The position numbers and the translations under genes were made by a program. A stretch of 64,000 nt of DNA from Stenotrophomonas sp. Marseille-Q4652 (lineage in GTDB: Bacteria > Pseudomonadota > Gammaproteobacteria > Xanthomonadales > Xanthomonadaceae). Below the pieces are notes generated by a model, which was not told the origin of the DNA, did not search any database, and saw only the letters and a program-made list of their open reading frames with translations. Below are positions 48,363 to 59,596 of the stretch, in pieces; position 1 is the first letter of the stretch; each line of letters opens with the position of its first letter. The stretch lies in assembly GCF_916618915.1 (NCBI RefSeq), contig NZ_CAKAKE010000001.1, forward strand, positions 2,108,001 through 2,172,000, written 5' to 3'.

Positions 48363-49612
48363 TTTGCCTCCACAAACGGTGCGCGCCCTTCAAGGCGGGC
48401 GAGGTCGATTTCTGCTGCCACCCGGCTAAGACGGGCATCCACAGCACTGCCACGCGCAGCGATCAGGGTTGATCGCGTGCTGCGCAGCTCCAATTGCGAT
48501 ATACGACCTGCCTCAAATCCGATGCGGGCCAGCCGATAGGCTTCATCTGCGGCCTGTACGCTTTCATCCGCTGCTCGTACGCGGCTGTTGGATGCCTTGA
48601 GACTCGCTACCGCTCCCAAACGGGCCGCCTCACTGTCACGCCTCTGAGCCTCCAGAACCGCTTCGGCAGCACGTTGTTCCGCATAGGCCGCCTGGATCGC
48701 ACCGCGGTTACGGTCGAATAGGGGAATCGAAAGGCTGATGCCCACGTTGTAGGCCTGGTCGCCTGCTTGGCGGAAGCGCGTCTGAGCCACGGATGCACTC
48801 AGTTGTGGCAAGGCACGCTTGCGCTCGACATCGATAAGGCGGCCGGAGGCTTCCGCTTCAGCTTGGGCAATGCGAACGGCAAGCGGGGCGACCTCAATAG
48901 CGACTGGGTGAGAGGGCACTCGGTCAAGCAGGCTTTCGCCGATGTCGGTCAGCGGGCTGTCCACTAAGGACACCCCGGCTAGGCGAGCAAGCGCCGCATC
49001 CCGGTAGGCCTCGGCCTCATCTAGGCTGGCCTTTGCATTGGCGACCTCGCTCCGTGCCTGCACACCGCGCAGGTTGGGCTCACGTCCCCCGCTGACCATC
49101 GCAGCTACCGCCTTGGCGTCCTGTTCAATCAAGGCCAATGCCTCGCTGGCCAACTCATATCGGCGCAGCGCAGCCTCTGCTTCGGCGTATGTCGCAGCCA
49201 GGCGACCCGCTGCGTCACTGCGCATCAGATCACCCCGCAAGCCTGCAGCCCCAGCCTCCGCACGCGCGGCGCGCACTCGGGCCCCTCGTTGACCCCAAAT
49301 CTCCAGCGGCTGGGAGAGGGTGACAATGCTGTCAGCGTTTGAGAAACCTTTGTAGGGACCAGTGCCGTAGGCGTTCTCCGCTTCGATGGAGACCGTCGGA
49401 TTGGGCAGTGCCCGAGCCTGTTGTACCCGCGCCTCGGCTGCCTCAGCCAGCGCGACGCCTTGGACCGTCGCAGGCATCTGGTTCAAACGAGAAAGCAACG
49501 ATTCGTAAGATGGTGCAGTTTGAGCAGCTACATGCCCGGTTGGCACCAACGCCAGCAGAACAGCGACAGCCAACCCGGTCGCTGAAAGCGACCGACCCGT
49601 CAAAATCGACAT
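48359..49612 (-). CDS. czcC: Outer-membrane efflux channel CzcC (TolC-like)
   Basis: 417-aa outer-membrane factor with a signal peptide (SATGLAVAVLLALVPTGHVAAQ). The two repeats of long helices with Ala/Glu/Arg-rich heptads and the IEAENAYGTGPYKGF and LSQPLEIWGQRG segments are typical of CzcC/OEP proteins. First of the three pump genes; a small His-rich gene lies 56 bp upstream. Confidence 0.94.
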   Translation of the reverse strand: MSILTGRSLSATGLAVAVLLALVPTGHVAAQTAPSYESLLSRLNQMPATVQGVALAEAAEARVQQARALPNPTVSIEAENAYGTGPYKGFSNADSIVTLSQPLEIWGQRGARVRAARAEAGAAGLRGDLMRSDAAGRLAATYAEAEAALRRYELASEALALIEQDAKAVAAMVSGGREPNLRGVQARSEVANAKASLDEAEAYRDAALARLAGVSLVDSPLTDIGESLLDRVPSHPVAIEVAPLAVRIAQAEAEASGRLIDVERKRALPQLSASVAQTRFRQAGDQAYNVGISLSIPLFDRNRGAIQAAYAEQRAAEAVLEAQRRDSEAARLGAVASLKASNSRVRAADESVQAADEAYRLARIGFEAGRISQLELRSTRSTLIAARGSAVDARLSRVAAEIDLARLEGRAPFVEAK

Positions 49613-49668
49613 AAAAACTCCCGTAAATTATCTGAGCGAACTACCCGCAAATGCGGGGCAGAGCCAGA

Positions 49669-50016
49669 TCAGATACGGGGGGGGCGCATGGGTCCGTCGA
49701 GTCGGAGGGCGTAGACGTCCCCGTGCTCGGTACTGTGCAGCGAAATCCGGCCATCGGCGAACAGATCGTCGTGACCGGCAGCTGGGAGGCTTGCCGTTGA
49801 ATGGTGGCAATGCCCATGGCCACAGGCATCGGCACTGGACGAATCCTTGCTCTTGCTCGACTCGGAGTCTGAATCACTTTGCAAGGCGTGCACATCGCCC
49901 ACGCTGACCGTCGCTTCTTGCGCGCACGCCAATGCCTCGGCCACAGGCACGACCACGAACACCGCCAAAAGCAGCAGCATCAGGTATATACGAATAGCAG
50001 GCAGAGAGCGACGCAT
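49669..50016 (-). CDS. Small periplasmic His-rich protein, CzcI-like
   Basis: 115 aa with a signal peptide (IYLMLLLLAVFVVVPVAEALA), a Ser/Asp-rich stretch, then DACGHGHCHH and later HSTEHGD. Cys and His clusters suit metal binding in the periplasm. Position directly before czcC matches CzcI of Cupriavidus; similarity beyond that is only in character. A run of eight C (49677-49684) lies in the last codons, where slippage would alter only the final residues. Confidence 0.7.
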   Translation of the reverse strand: MRRSLPAIRIYLMLLLLAVFVVVPVAEALACAQEATVSVGDVHALQSDSDSESSKSKDSSSADACGHGHCHHSTASLPAAGHDDLFADGRISLHSTEHGDVYALRLDGPMRPPRI

Positions 50017-50121
50017 TGGGAAAGGCTAGCAACCTCTTTTGGACGGATACAATTACATAAAAACACTACGGTGGCTGTGCTTGAACGCACCCGAGCCCCG
50101 TTCAGGTCGGGACCCGGGGAA

Positions 50122-50493
50122 TCAACCCACAAGGATAACGGCCCATGTGAGGGCGACATTGCAAAGAGCCACGAACACCGCAGCCGACCCCATGTCCTTC
50201 GCACGACCAGCCAGCTCATGGATTTCTGGGCCATACCGTTCGATCACTGCCTCGATAGCGGAGTTCAGCAGCTCGAATGCCAAAACGAACAGTACGCTCC
50301 CCATGAGAAGCACTCGCTCTACCCCTGAGTTGCCGAAAAAGATAGCTGTAGGTAATGCCACCGCGGCCATAACAACTTCCAACCGAAACGACGATTCATG
50401 CAGCCAAGCTGATCTCAGTCCCTGGAGAGACCAGCGAAGCGCCTCAAAGACGCGCGCAATGCTCCGCGGACGATGACCGTACATATCTGCCAC
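50122..50493 (-). CDS. dgkA: Diacylglycerol kinase DgkA
   Basis: 123-aa inner-membrane kinase phosphorylating diacylglycerol to phosphatidic acid. The helix with ELLNSAIEAVIERYGPEIHELAGRAKDMGSAAV carries the conserved Glu and Lys-Asp of the active site; three hydrophobic helices are visible. The GTG start at 50493 follows AAGGA; ATG at 50484 and TTG at 50520 are other options. It lies 44 bp after the eptA remnant, whose enzyme would make DAG as by-product. Confidence 0.9.
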   Translation of the reverse strand: MADMYGHRPRSIARVFEALRWSLQGLRSAWLHESSFRLEVVMAAVALPTAIFFGNSGVERVLLMGSVLFVLAFELLNSAIEAVIERYGPEIHELAGRAKDMGSAAVFVALCNVALTWAVILVG

Positions 50494-50564
50494 TTCGATG
50501 ATTCCTTCTTTTGGGCCCAAGAGACGCTCACGGGTCTTCCAACAGCGATACTCGCCGTGGTCGG

Positions 50565-51664
50565 CTATAGGCTGTGACCGGCGTTGCTGGTACAGCCTGA
50601 GAACAGATTTAGGCTCTCGTCTAGCACCGTCGTCCTAACCTGCATCAGGCCAAGCACAGAATGGAAGAGGTTGTCGTGGCTGGCCGGCTGCTTTGATCGG
50701 TCCCGGACACATTGAAGGTCCAGGTTGTTGCTGCTCTTCATACCATCAGACATCCACATCACCATCGGCACCTTGATCTGAGTATCAGGGGCGATAGCGT
50801 AGGGGAGCCCGTGAAGATAGACGTTCGCCTCCCCTAATGACTCGCCGTGGTCGGAGACATAGATCAGCCCGGTATCGTGACTCTTGTCCTGTTCAAGCAT
50901 GCGAATTGTCTTTGCAAGGAAGTCATCTGTCGCAAGGACCGCGTTGTCATACGCATTGACGATTTCACCGCGTGTGCACTTGCCCAAGTCTGCGTTTCGG
51001 CAGTCGGGAGTAAATTTCGTCAGATCTTCCGGGTATCGCTTGAAGTAGCTGGGTCCGTGGTTCCCCAACTGATGTAGAACGACGACGACATCACCAGGGT
51101 TGTCCTCGATCGAGTCATGCAGACCTTGCAGCATAATCTCGTCACGGCATGCTTGGTCGTCGCACAGAACATCCTTGGCGGGCACGCGATAGGATTCAAA
51201 TGCCAGATCAGAGCAGACGCCCTTGCATCCAGTCTGGTTGTCACGCCATAGGGTCCTGACCCCGGCACGCTCCAGAACATGCAGAAGCGACTCCGAACCT
51301 TTGATCTTGTCTCGGTCGTAGTCTCGCCGCCCGTACGCAGAGAACATACAGGGCACCGACACTTCGGTGTTTGACCCGCAGGCGGTCACGTCTGAGAAAT
51401 TGACGACGTCCAACGCTGCCAACTGAGGCGTTGTCTGTCTGCCATATCCATTCAAACCCCAGTTCTGCGCACGAACCGTCTCACCTACAACGATGACCAA
51501 GAAGTGGGGCTTCGCGCCTGGCGGATGAGGCGTCATCATGGCATCGGGGCCAACCACTTGGATCGGACCGCGCTCCGCACGGGTGTCCTCTCGCACAACC
51601 TTCGCAATGGAAGCGATGTAGTTTCCAGGGTTTGCAAGGTATCTGACTTGCTTGTGAGGGTTCT
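50565..51664 (-). pseudogene. eptA: Lipid A phosphoethanolamine transferase EptA, N-terminally truncated
   Basis: Soluble periplasmic domain of a PEtN transferase. VVGETVRAQNWGLNGYGR has the catalytic Thr; NHGPSY and YVSDHGESLGE carry metal ligands; Cys are placed for the usual disulfides. In-frame coding can be followed upstream to about 51664 (KQVRYLANPGNYIASIAKVV), then homology ends at an IS tip with an in-frame TAG. About 200 N-terminal residues (five helices) are missing. The domain alone would lack its membrane anchor; activity is not expected. Confidence 0.88.
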
Positions 51665-51670
51665 ACCCCG
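51658..51670 (+). repeat. Left tip of the second IS3 element
   Basis: gggttctaccccg; inverted copy at 52905-52917. A related segment ttcacccccg follows at 51674. Confidence 0.7.
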
Positions 51671-51732
51671 GGGTTCACCCCCGTTTTCACGGACACTTAC
51701 AAGAAGGCCGATTCAGGCCATGAGGAGTGTTC

Positions 51733-52020
51733 ATGTCAAAGCGTCGTAAGTTCAGTGCCGAGTTCAAGCGTGGTGCAGTGGAGCAAGCCAGTCGGCCAGG
51801 TGTCAGCTGCGCCCAGGTAGCCCGTGAGCTGGGCATCCGTGACAGCCTGCTGACTCGCTGGAAGCGGGAGGCACAGGCGGTGGGAAAAGCCGCCTTTGTT
51901 GGCACCGGTAGCCCGCGTGACGAGGAAGTTGCCCGGCTCAAGCGCGAGTTGGCCCGGATCACCAAGGAGCGGGATTTTTTGCGAGAAGCGGCGACGTTCT
52001 TTGCCAAGGCATCATCCTGA
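51733..52020 (+). CDS. IS3-family OrfA (transposase HTH subunit)
   Basis: 95-aa protein starting [20 protein letters not shown], an HTH_Tnp_1 domain ([21 protein letters not shown]) with a C-terminal coiled coil ([20 protein letters not shown]). GAGGAG lies 5 bp before the ATG. Appears intact. Confidence 0.9.
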   Translation: MSKRRKFSAEFKRGAVEQASRPGVSCAQVARELGIRDSLLTRWKREAQAVGKAAFVGTGSPRDEEVARLKRELARITKERDFLREAATFFAKASS

Positions 52021-52028
52021 GGTATCAG

Positions 52029-52912
52029 GTGATCGAACGTTGCCGCGATGAGTTTCCGATTCGCCTGATGTGCCGCTGCCTGCGGGTATCGACCAGTAGC
52101 TACTACGACTGGAGCAAGCGACTGCCCAGTGCTCGACAGCACGACAACGAGCGCTTGCTGAGCCGTATCCATGCGCTGCACCAGAACAGCCGGGGCACGC
52201 TGGGGGCCGGCCGCATGCAGGAGGATCTGGTCGAGGAAGGGTTGTTAGCCAGTCGAAATCGGGTTGCCCGATTGATGGCGGCAGCGGGCCTGCAGGGCTG
52301 GCCACGCCCGAAACGGCGTGGCCAGCGCGCTCAACCGGCACTGACGCCGCCGGGCGTGCGTAACCTGTTGGAGCGTGATTTCAGCGCCTTGGAGCCGGAA
52401 ACCAAGTGGGTGACCGACATCACCGAGATCAAGACCCAGCAGGCCAAGCTGTATCTGTGCGTCGTGCTGGACCTGTTTGATCAGCGCATTGTGGGTTGGT
52501 CCATGCACCACCGGCAGGACCGGCAGATGGTGATCAGGGCCGTGCAGATGGCGGTTTGGCAGCGTCAGGAGCAGCATCCGCTGATCCTGCATTCCGATCG
52601 CGGCAGCCAATTTCGTAGCGGTGATTACCAGGATTACCTGGCCGCCAATGGCCTGCTCTGCTCGATGAGTGCGGTGGGGCATTGTGGCGAGCGCGTAGCC
52701 TGCCCTCGGGGCACAATGCCGCCTGCGAGGGGTTCTTTGGTCTGCTCAAACGCGAGCGGATCTATCGCACAACGTATCCAACACTCGATGCCGCCCGGTC
52801 CGATGTGTTCGAATACATCGAGCGCCGCCACAACCCCAGGATGCGACGGCGACGGGTCAAACAGGACCAGAAGTTTTCAGCCCTTTCCAAACAGTCCGTG
52901 ATTTCGGGGTAG
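52029..52912 (+). pseudogene. IS3-family transposase OrfB, frameshifted
   Basis: The first about 220 codons code a normal IS3 OrfB with HTH_21 and the first DDE residues ([18 protein letters not shown]). At about 52691 the expected [13 protein letters not shown] is interrupted by 23 extra bases; the natural end ([21 protein letters not shown]) continues in another frame and stops at 52912. The catalytic Glu is therefore out of frame and the element should not transpose on its own. Confidence 0.88.
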
Positions 52913-52917
52913 AACCC
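52905..52917 (-). repeat. Right tip of the second IS3 element
   Basis: Complement reads gggttctaccccg, inverted with respect to 51658-51670. Confidence 0.7.
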
Positions 52918-52918
52918 C

Positions 52919-53335
52919 ATTGAAGCCCCGGAGCTCTAGCCTGACATCATGACCCGTCTCGAAAGAACGACGTCACCCGCCATCAGTAGCGGGGCGGTTT
53001 AGAGTCTAGGGGGCGACGTTACCTACACGCAGGCTGTCCAGATAGTCAGCTCACGCCTGCACCTCCGCCTTACGCAGCTCGCCAGGACGAGTAAAGACCA
53101 GCGGAGCCAGTCGCAAGGCGCGCAGCGTGGTGAACTGGCCGTATAGCGTTCGATGGCATGCAAACGCCACTTTCAGCAAGGCATATCTGCACCAATTGCA
53201 AGCGTGCACACGTCCAGAGTGATCCAGTAGCAGCCAGCCTCCAATGGCATGCCAGATGGCATACCAGCCGGGCCATGAATGAATGAAATCTCTTGTAATT
53301 CAATGGATTACTTCAAGTATCTGGCGAACTAGCAG
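52919..53335. other. Non-coding stretch between IS and integrase, with an integrase relic
   Basis: No intact gene. The central part (53037-53150) is an integrase remnant described separately; the rest (52919-53036 and 53151-53335) shows no recognisable feature. It is probably debris of an earlier insertion at this end of the island. Confidence 0.5.
53037..53150 (-). pseudogene. P4-type integrase relic
   Basis: On the minus strand LYGQFTTLRALRLAPLVF and TRPGELRKAEVQA are recognisable, parallel to the ALKLAPMLFVRPGELRQAKW segment of the intact integrase next door. A stop follows, then YLDSLR, equivalent to the YLDRLR near the integrase C-terminus. The middle, including the His-Arg and Tyr residues, is deleted. 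Confidence 0.65.
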
Positions 53336-54550
53336 TTATGCGCGCTTAGCGAGAAACGGGGAAACCTTGGGCTGTTCTTCGCGCAGGCGATCCAGATAGT
53401 CCGACCAAGCCTGCATCATCTTTCGACGCTCGGGCAGATGGGTGGCACGGTTGTAGGCCCGACCGAGGGGATCCTTTACGGCATGCGCCAGCTGATGCTC
53501 GATGTAATCAGGGCGATAGCCAAGCACCTCATCCAGTATGGTTCGTGCCATCGCACGAAATCCATGCCCAACCATGGTGTCCGAATCAAAGCCCAGGTTG
53601 CGCAAGGCCGCATTGAGCGTGTTCTCACTCATTGGCTTATGGGCAGTACGGACACTAGGGAAGACGAACTCACTGCGCTTGGTGTAGGGGTAGAGGCCCT
53701 GCAAGACATCCACCGCCTGCCTGGAAAGCGGGACGATGTGCGAAGTCTTTGTCTTACTGGTCACATACCGCCACTCGGCAGCCGCAAGATCGATGTCAGC
53801 CCATTTGGCCTGCCGCAGCTCTCCTGGGCGCACGAACAGCATTGGAGCCAGCTTGAGGGCAGCCTGCGTCACAAAGGCCCCCTGGTAGCCCCAGAGAGCG
53901 CGCAAGAGCTCACCGATTGCAGCAGGCTCGGTCACACTGGCGAAGTGCTTGGTCTTTGGTTGCTCCAACGCACCTGTGAGGTCCTGTGCGGGATTTCGAT
54001 CAGCTCGCCCCGTGGCAATGGCATAGCGGAAGATCCTGCCGGCATGCGCCCTTGCCCTGTGTGCCGTCTCAACGACCCCTCGCTGTTCAAGCTTCCTAAG
54101 CGCCGCCAAAAGGATGGGCGCACTAACGTCACCGATAGGCAAGTCAGCCAGACCTGCCAGGTCCTTCTCGATCAACCTTCGCTCCCGCAAGACAGATCCA
54201 GGAGACAGCCCTTCCTTCGTCCGCTTGGCCAATAGCTCAAGGCCAATGGCACTGAAAGTGTTGGCAGACCGCTCCCCCTGCACTGCTCTCTCGATCCTGG
54301 CCATCTGTGCGGGGTTTGCACCGCTGCGCAACTGAGTACGTAGACGATCCCGCTCGGCTCGGGCAGCCTGCAGGGGCATCGAAGGGTACTCACCTAGAGT
54401 GACGATGCTTGCCTTGCCCAGGTGGCGGTAGCGGTAACGCCAGACCTTAGCGCCTGATGGACGAACTTCGATGCACAAGCCATTGGCGTCAGCCACCCTG
54501 AAGGGACTTTCCCTGGGCTTGAGTGCGCGCAACTTGGTGTCAGTCAGCAT
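53336..54550 (-). CDS. P4-type tyrosine integrase of the island
   Basis: 404-aa recombinase: DUF4102 N-terminal domain (MLTDTKLRALKPRESPFRVADANGL), core-binding domain and catalytic domain with Arg241 (FVRPGELR), His329 and Arg332 (VGHGFRAMART), His356 (EHQLAHAV) and Tyr366 (AYNRATHL). ATG at 54550 is the family start. The gene begins 177 bp from the 3' end of tRNA-Ile, the usual arrangement for islands integrated there. Three GTGAGTCA/TGACTCAC sequences lie between it and the tRNA. Confidence 0.95.
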   Translation of the reverse strand: MLTDTKLRALKPRESPFRVADANGLCIEVRPSGAKVWRYRYRHLGKASIVTLGEYPSMPLQAARAERDRLRTQLRSGANPAQMARIERAVQGERSANTFSAIGLELLAKRTKEGLSPGSVLRERRLIEKDLAGLADLPIGDVSAPILLAALRKLEQRGVVETAHRARAHAGRIFRYAIATGRADRNPAQDLTGALEQPKTKHFASVTEPAAIGELLRALWGYQGAFVTQAALKLAPMLFVRPGELRQAKWADIDLAAAEWRYVTSKTKTSHIVPLSRQAVDVLQGLYPYTKRSEFVFPSVRTAHKPMSENTLNAALRNLGFDSDTMVGHGFRAMARTILDEVLGYRPDYIEHQLAHAVKDPLGRAYNRATHLPERRKMMQAWSDYLDRLREEQPKVSPFLAKRA

Positions 54551-54613
54551 GTGAGTCAAGATCCTGTGAGTCACCCAGGGCCACACAGCCCGATGACACA
54601 CACACTGACTCAC
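54551..54613. repeat. GTGAGTCA repeats near attachment site (integrase side)
   Basis: GTGAGTCA at 54551-54558 and 54566-54573, and inverted as TGACTCAC at 54606-54613. Similar GACTCAC units lie at 38374-38392 at the opposite end. They may be integrase arm-binding sites or act in int regulation. Confidence 0.5.
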
Positions 54614-54726
54614 TTTTTTAGTGGATGCAACCGGATGACGACAGACACAGGCGGACATCCTACCGTCGTGAAAGCCAAGATATACGTGGATAAATAGACT
54701 CTTTCGGACACTCGCGGATGTCTATG

Positions 54727-54802
<76 letters not shown>

Positions 54803-54895
54803 GCAGCAGCTGGCTAGTGTAGTGGAGTCGTCGCGGGATCGGCCAACGCCGGCGAGGGATCTGCTTGGCGGGAGGGTGCCGATGCCTGGAAACGA

Positions 54896-54919
54896 CGATC
54901 CCCGCCTGGGCGGGGATCG
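54896..54919 (-). terminator. Hairpin terminator after rpoD
   Basis: Perfect stem cgatccccgc (54896-54905) with gcggggatcg (54910-54919), loop ctgg; on the minus strand followed by tcgtttcc. It lies 24 bp after the rpoD stop. The T-run is weak. Confidence 0.55.
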
Positions 54920-54942
54920 TGTTGAAGCGGTGATGCGCTGGA

Positions 54943-56799
<1,857 letters not shown>

Positions 56800-56883
56800 G
56801 TAATGCTCGCGCCACCGGCAGGAATAGAACCTAGCATTATACCAGCCACGGGCCGGCTTCCGCCGGATGGTGGTTCCGGCGGG

Positions 56884-57324
56884 CTAGGGTCGGAGGATGA
56901 AGGTCACGGGGCCGTCATTCACCAGACTCACGACCATATGGGCACCGAATCGTCCGGTTTCCACCCTTCCGGCGTGTTTTTCCCGGCAGATCGCCACCAG
57001 TTGATTGAACCCGCGTTCAGCCTCCCCGGGCGGCGCGGCCGTGGTGAAGCTCGGGCGCATGCCCGAGGCGGTATCGGCGGCCAGGGTGAACTGGCTGACC
57101 AATAGCAGCCCGCCGCCGGTATCGCGCAGGGAGCGGTTCATCCTGCCGGCCTCGTCGGAGAACACCCGGTAGCCCAGCAGCCGCTCGGCCATGCGCTGGA
57201 TCCGCGTCTCGGTGTCCCCCGGCTCCACGCCGACCAGGGCCAGCAGCCCGGGGCCAATGCTGCCGACCACCTCCCCCTCGACCACGACCGAAGCCCGGGT
57301 GACGCGCTGGATCAGGGAAAGCAT
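56884..57324 (-). CDS. dtd: D-aminoacyl-tRNA deacylase
   Basis: 146-aa homodimeric enzyme hydrolysing D-aminoacyl-tRNA. The conserved SQFTLAADT and the Gly-cisPro-type segment NDGPVTFIL are visible; the start [21 protein letters not shown] is family-like and ATG at 57324 was chosen on that basis. The frame is open well upstream over the divergent acyltransferase gene, which is antisense only. Confidence 0.95.
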   Translation of the reverse strand: MLSLIQRVTRASVVVEGEVVGSIGPGLLALVGVEPGDTETRIQRMAERLLGYRVFSDEAGRMNRSLRDTGGGLLLVSQFTLAADTASGMRPSFTTAAPPGEAERGFNQLVAICREKHAGRVETGRFGAHMVVSLVNDGPVTFILRP

Positions 57325-57411
57325 CGGAAACTCCTTGGAAACGGGCGCGGAACATAGCATCCGTCCCCGGCCGGCAATCGGGGAACGACCGGCAGCGGCT
57401 AGACTGTTGCG

Positions 57412-58332
57412 ATGAATCCGGCCTCCACTGCCCGCCTCTACCACCGCCTCGCGTCGCTGTTCACCCGCCTGCCCTGGCCGGTGCTGCGGACGCTGGCCGA
57501 TGCGCTGGCCTGGGTGTGGATCGCATTCAACGCGCGCGAGAGCCGGGTCATCCGGCGCAACCTCGAGCTGGCCCTGCCCGAGCTGGACGAGCCGCAGCGC
57601 CGCCAGTTGCACCGGCTGACCATGCGTACCACTGCCCGCCAGGCGCTGGAAACCCTGCGCCTGTGGTCGCGCCCGGCCGCCGAGAACCTGCGCAGCCACT
57701 TGCGCGAGCGCCACGGCGAGGCGCTGTATGACGCTGCCCTGGCCTCGGGCCGGGGGCTGATCGTGGTCGCCCCGCACTACGGCAACTGGGAGCTGCTCAA
57801 CCAGTGGCTGGCCTCGCGCGGTCCGATCGCCATCGTCTACGCCCCGCCGGACTCGCCGGTCGGCGATGCCTTCCTCCAGCGCGTGCGCGGGGTGGACAAC
57901 ATCCGCCAGGTCCGTGCCGAGGGCCCGGCGGTGCGCCAGTTGTTCAGGACGCTCAAGGAAGGCGGCGCGGTCGGCATCCTGCCCGACCAGCAGCCCAAGG
58001 GCGGCGACGGCGTGTTCGTGCCGTTCTTCGGCGTGCAGGCGCTGACCATGACCCTGGTCAACCGGCTGGCCGAGCGCACCGGCGCGACGGTGCTCTACGC
58101 CTGGTGCGAGCGCACCGGCCCGGACCTGCAGTTCGCCCTGCACGTGGAGCCGGCGCCGCCGCAGATCGCCGATCCCGACCCGGTGGTGGCCGTGACCGCG
58201 ATGAACGCCGACATCGAGCGCATCGCCTGCCGTTCGCTGGGCCAGTACCAGTGGACCTACAAGCGCTACACCCTGCGCCCGCCGGGCAGCGGCGAACCCA
58301 ATCCCTATGCGACCGCGCGGCATCCGCACTGA
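57412..58332 (+). CDS. Lipid A biosynthesis acyltransferase (LpxL/HtrB family)
   Basis: 306-aa inner-membrane-associated acyltransferase adding a secondary acyl chain to Kdo-lipid A or its precursor. Catalytic HxxxxE motif: HYGNWE; further [20 protein letters not shown], typical for the family. An N-terminal hydrophobic segment is followed by the catalytic domain. Whether LpxL- or LpxM-type (and the acyl chain) cannot be told. Divergent from dtd; starts 88 bp from it. Confidence 0.9.
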   Translation: MNPASTARLYHRLASLFTRLPWPVLRTLADALAWVWIAFNARESRVIRRNLELALPELDEPQRRQLHRLTMRTTARQALETLRLWSRPAAENLRSHLRERHGEALYDAALASGRGLIVVAPHYGNWELLNQWLASRGPIAIVYAPPDSPVGDAFLQRVRGVDNIRQVRAEGPAVRQLFRTLKEGGAVGILPDQQPKGGDGVFVPFFGVQALTMTLVNRLAERTGATVLYAWCERTGPDLQFALHVEPAPPQIADPDPVVAVTAMNADIERIACRSLGQYQWTYKRYTLRPPGSGEPNPYATARHPH

Positions 58333-58399
58333 GCCACGCAGTCCCGCAGCACCGGCCACCGGCTTGAATCGGCCGGCCGCACCCCCACTTGGTGACCCG

Positions 58400-59533
58400 A
58401 TGACGTCCTCCACCGCCTCCCTGCCCCCGCACGCGCCGCCCTTCGGTCACCCCGGTGCCATCCGCTGCGAGCGTGCGGTGGCCGAACTGCGTGCCGGGCG
58501 CCCGGTGCTGGTCGACGACGGCCAGGGCCGGCGAATCGCCACCATCGCGCTGGACAGCAGCAGCCCGCAGGGCTTCGCCGCGTTCGCCGAGGCGGCCGGA
58601 CAGTCGCACTACCTGTACCTGACCCCGACCCGCAGCCAGATCCTCGGCGTGGTCGCACGCACCGGTGCACGCATTCCGCTGGCCGGCCGCGGCTTTGCCG
58701 AACTGGCCGAACTGGGATACCGGCGCGAGCCGACCGCCCTGCCCGCCGGCTGGCAGCCGGGTGACGAGCTCGACGCCGCGGCGGTGGAACTGGCGCGCCT
58801 GGGCCTGCTGCTGCCGGCGATGATCGCCGCGCCACTGGCAGCCAACGACACCGCCTTCGATGGCTGCGTGCCGGTAAGCCTGCAGGACCTGCAGCAGGGC
58901 GCGGGCCAGGCCGCCCGCGACTACGAACTGGTGACCCGCTCGCCGGTGCCGCTGCGGGGCCTGGGCATGACCGAGTTCGCGGTGTTCCGCGGCGGCATCG
59001 CCCAGCGCGACCAGACCGCGATCATCGTCGGCGAACCCGACTTCTCCGGCGTGGTGCCGGTGCGCGTTCACTCCTCCTGCCTGACCGGCGACCTGTTCGG
59101 CTCGCTCAAGTGCGACTGCGGTGACCAGCTGCGGCTGGGCCTGCTCAAGCTCAAGGAGCTGGGCGGCGGCATCCTGCTGTACCTGGACCAGGAAGGCCGT
59201 GGCACTGGCATCGCCGCCAAGATGCGCGCCTACGGCTACCAGCATGACGGCCTGGACACCATCGACGCCGATGCCCAGCTCGGCTTCGGTGCGGACGAGC
59301 GCCGCTACGGCAGTGCCGTGGCAATGCTGCGCGGTCTTGGCGTGCAGCGCGTGCAGTTGCTGACCAACAACCCGACCAAGGCCCAGCGCCTGCGCAGCGC
59401 CGGCATCGAGGTCACCGAGTGCGTGCCGGTGACGGGCGAGATCACCCCCGAGAACGAGGGCTACCTGCGCACCAAGGCCGAACGTGCCGGCCACCACCTC
59501 GACGTCGATGCGCTGATCCTAGCTTCGCAGTAA
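58400..59533 (+). CDS. ribA: GTP cyclohydrolase II (RibA) with a vestigial RibB-like N-terminal half
   Basis: 377 aa. The C-terminal about 200 residues are RibA: zinc Cys in [51 protein letters not shown] and [11 protein letters not shown]. The N-terminal 170 residues align in pattern with DHBP synthase ([17 protein letters not shown] and TPTRSQILG) but lack the catalytic DDEDRENEGD residues, so the RibB activity should be absent. It starts the riboflavin path from GTP. ATG at 58400 was chosen over an upstream in-frame start within the acyltransferase gene. Confidence 0.88.
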   Translation: MTSSTASLPPHAPPFGHPGAIRCERAVAELRAGRPVLVDDGQGRRIATIALDSSSPQGFAAFAEAAGQSHYLYLTPTRSQILGVVARTGARIPLAGRGFAELAELGYRREPTALPAGWQPGDELDAAAVELARLGLLLPAMIAAPLAANDTAFDGCVPVSLQDLQQGAGQAARDYELVTRSPVPLRGLGMTEFAVFRGGIAQRDQTAIIVGEPDFSGVVPVRVHSSCLTGDLFGSLKCDCGDQLRLGLLKLKELGGGILLYLDQEGRGTGIAAKMRAYGYQHDGLDTIDADAQLGFGADERRYGSAVAMLRGLGVQRVQLLTNNPTKAQRLRSAGIEVTECVPVTGEITPENEGYLRTKAERAGHHLDVDALILASQ

Positions 59534-59596
59534 GCCAGGCCTCCGGCCCGGGGGCGGGCGATGTTAGGCTCGCGCGCATCCGCCGGAGACACCTGC

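Larger units (their letters stand above)
51658..52918 (+). mobile_element. Second IS3-family element with a broken transposase
   Basis: About 1,260 bp. Tips gggttctaccccg at 51658-51670 and its complement at 52905-52917 match for 13 bp; inner sequences also share cacggac. orfA is complete and orfB is frameshifted by a 23-bp insertion. The element is not related in sequence to the one at 39509 (different OrfA start). The upstream end lies in eptA. Confidence 0.85.

Noticed and set aside
49677..49684. C8 homopolymer in the CzcI-like gene as a phase-variation switch
   Set aside because: It lies in the last three codons, so slippage would change only the final residues; not a convincing switch.
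53070..53303. A 77-codon minus-strand frame beyond the intact integrase
   Set aside because: It reads the integrase relic in the wrong frame; the recognisable integrase residues lie in a neighbouring frame.
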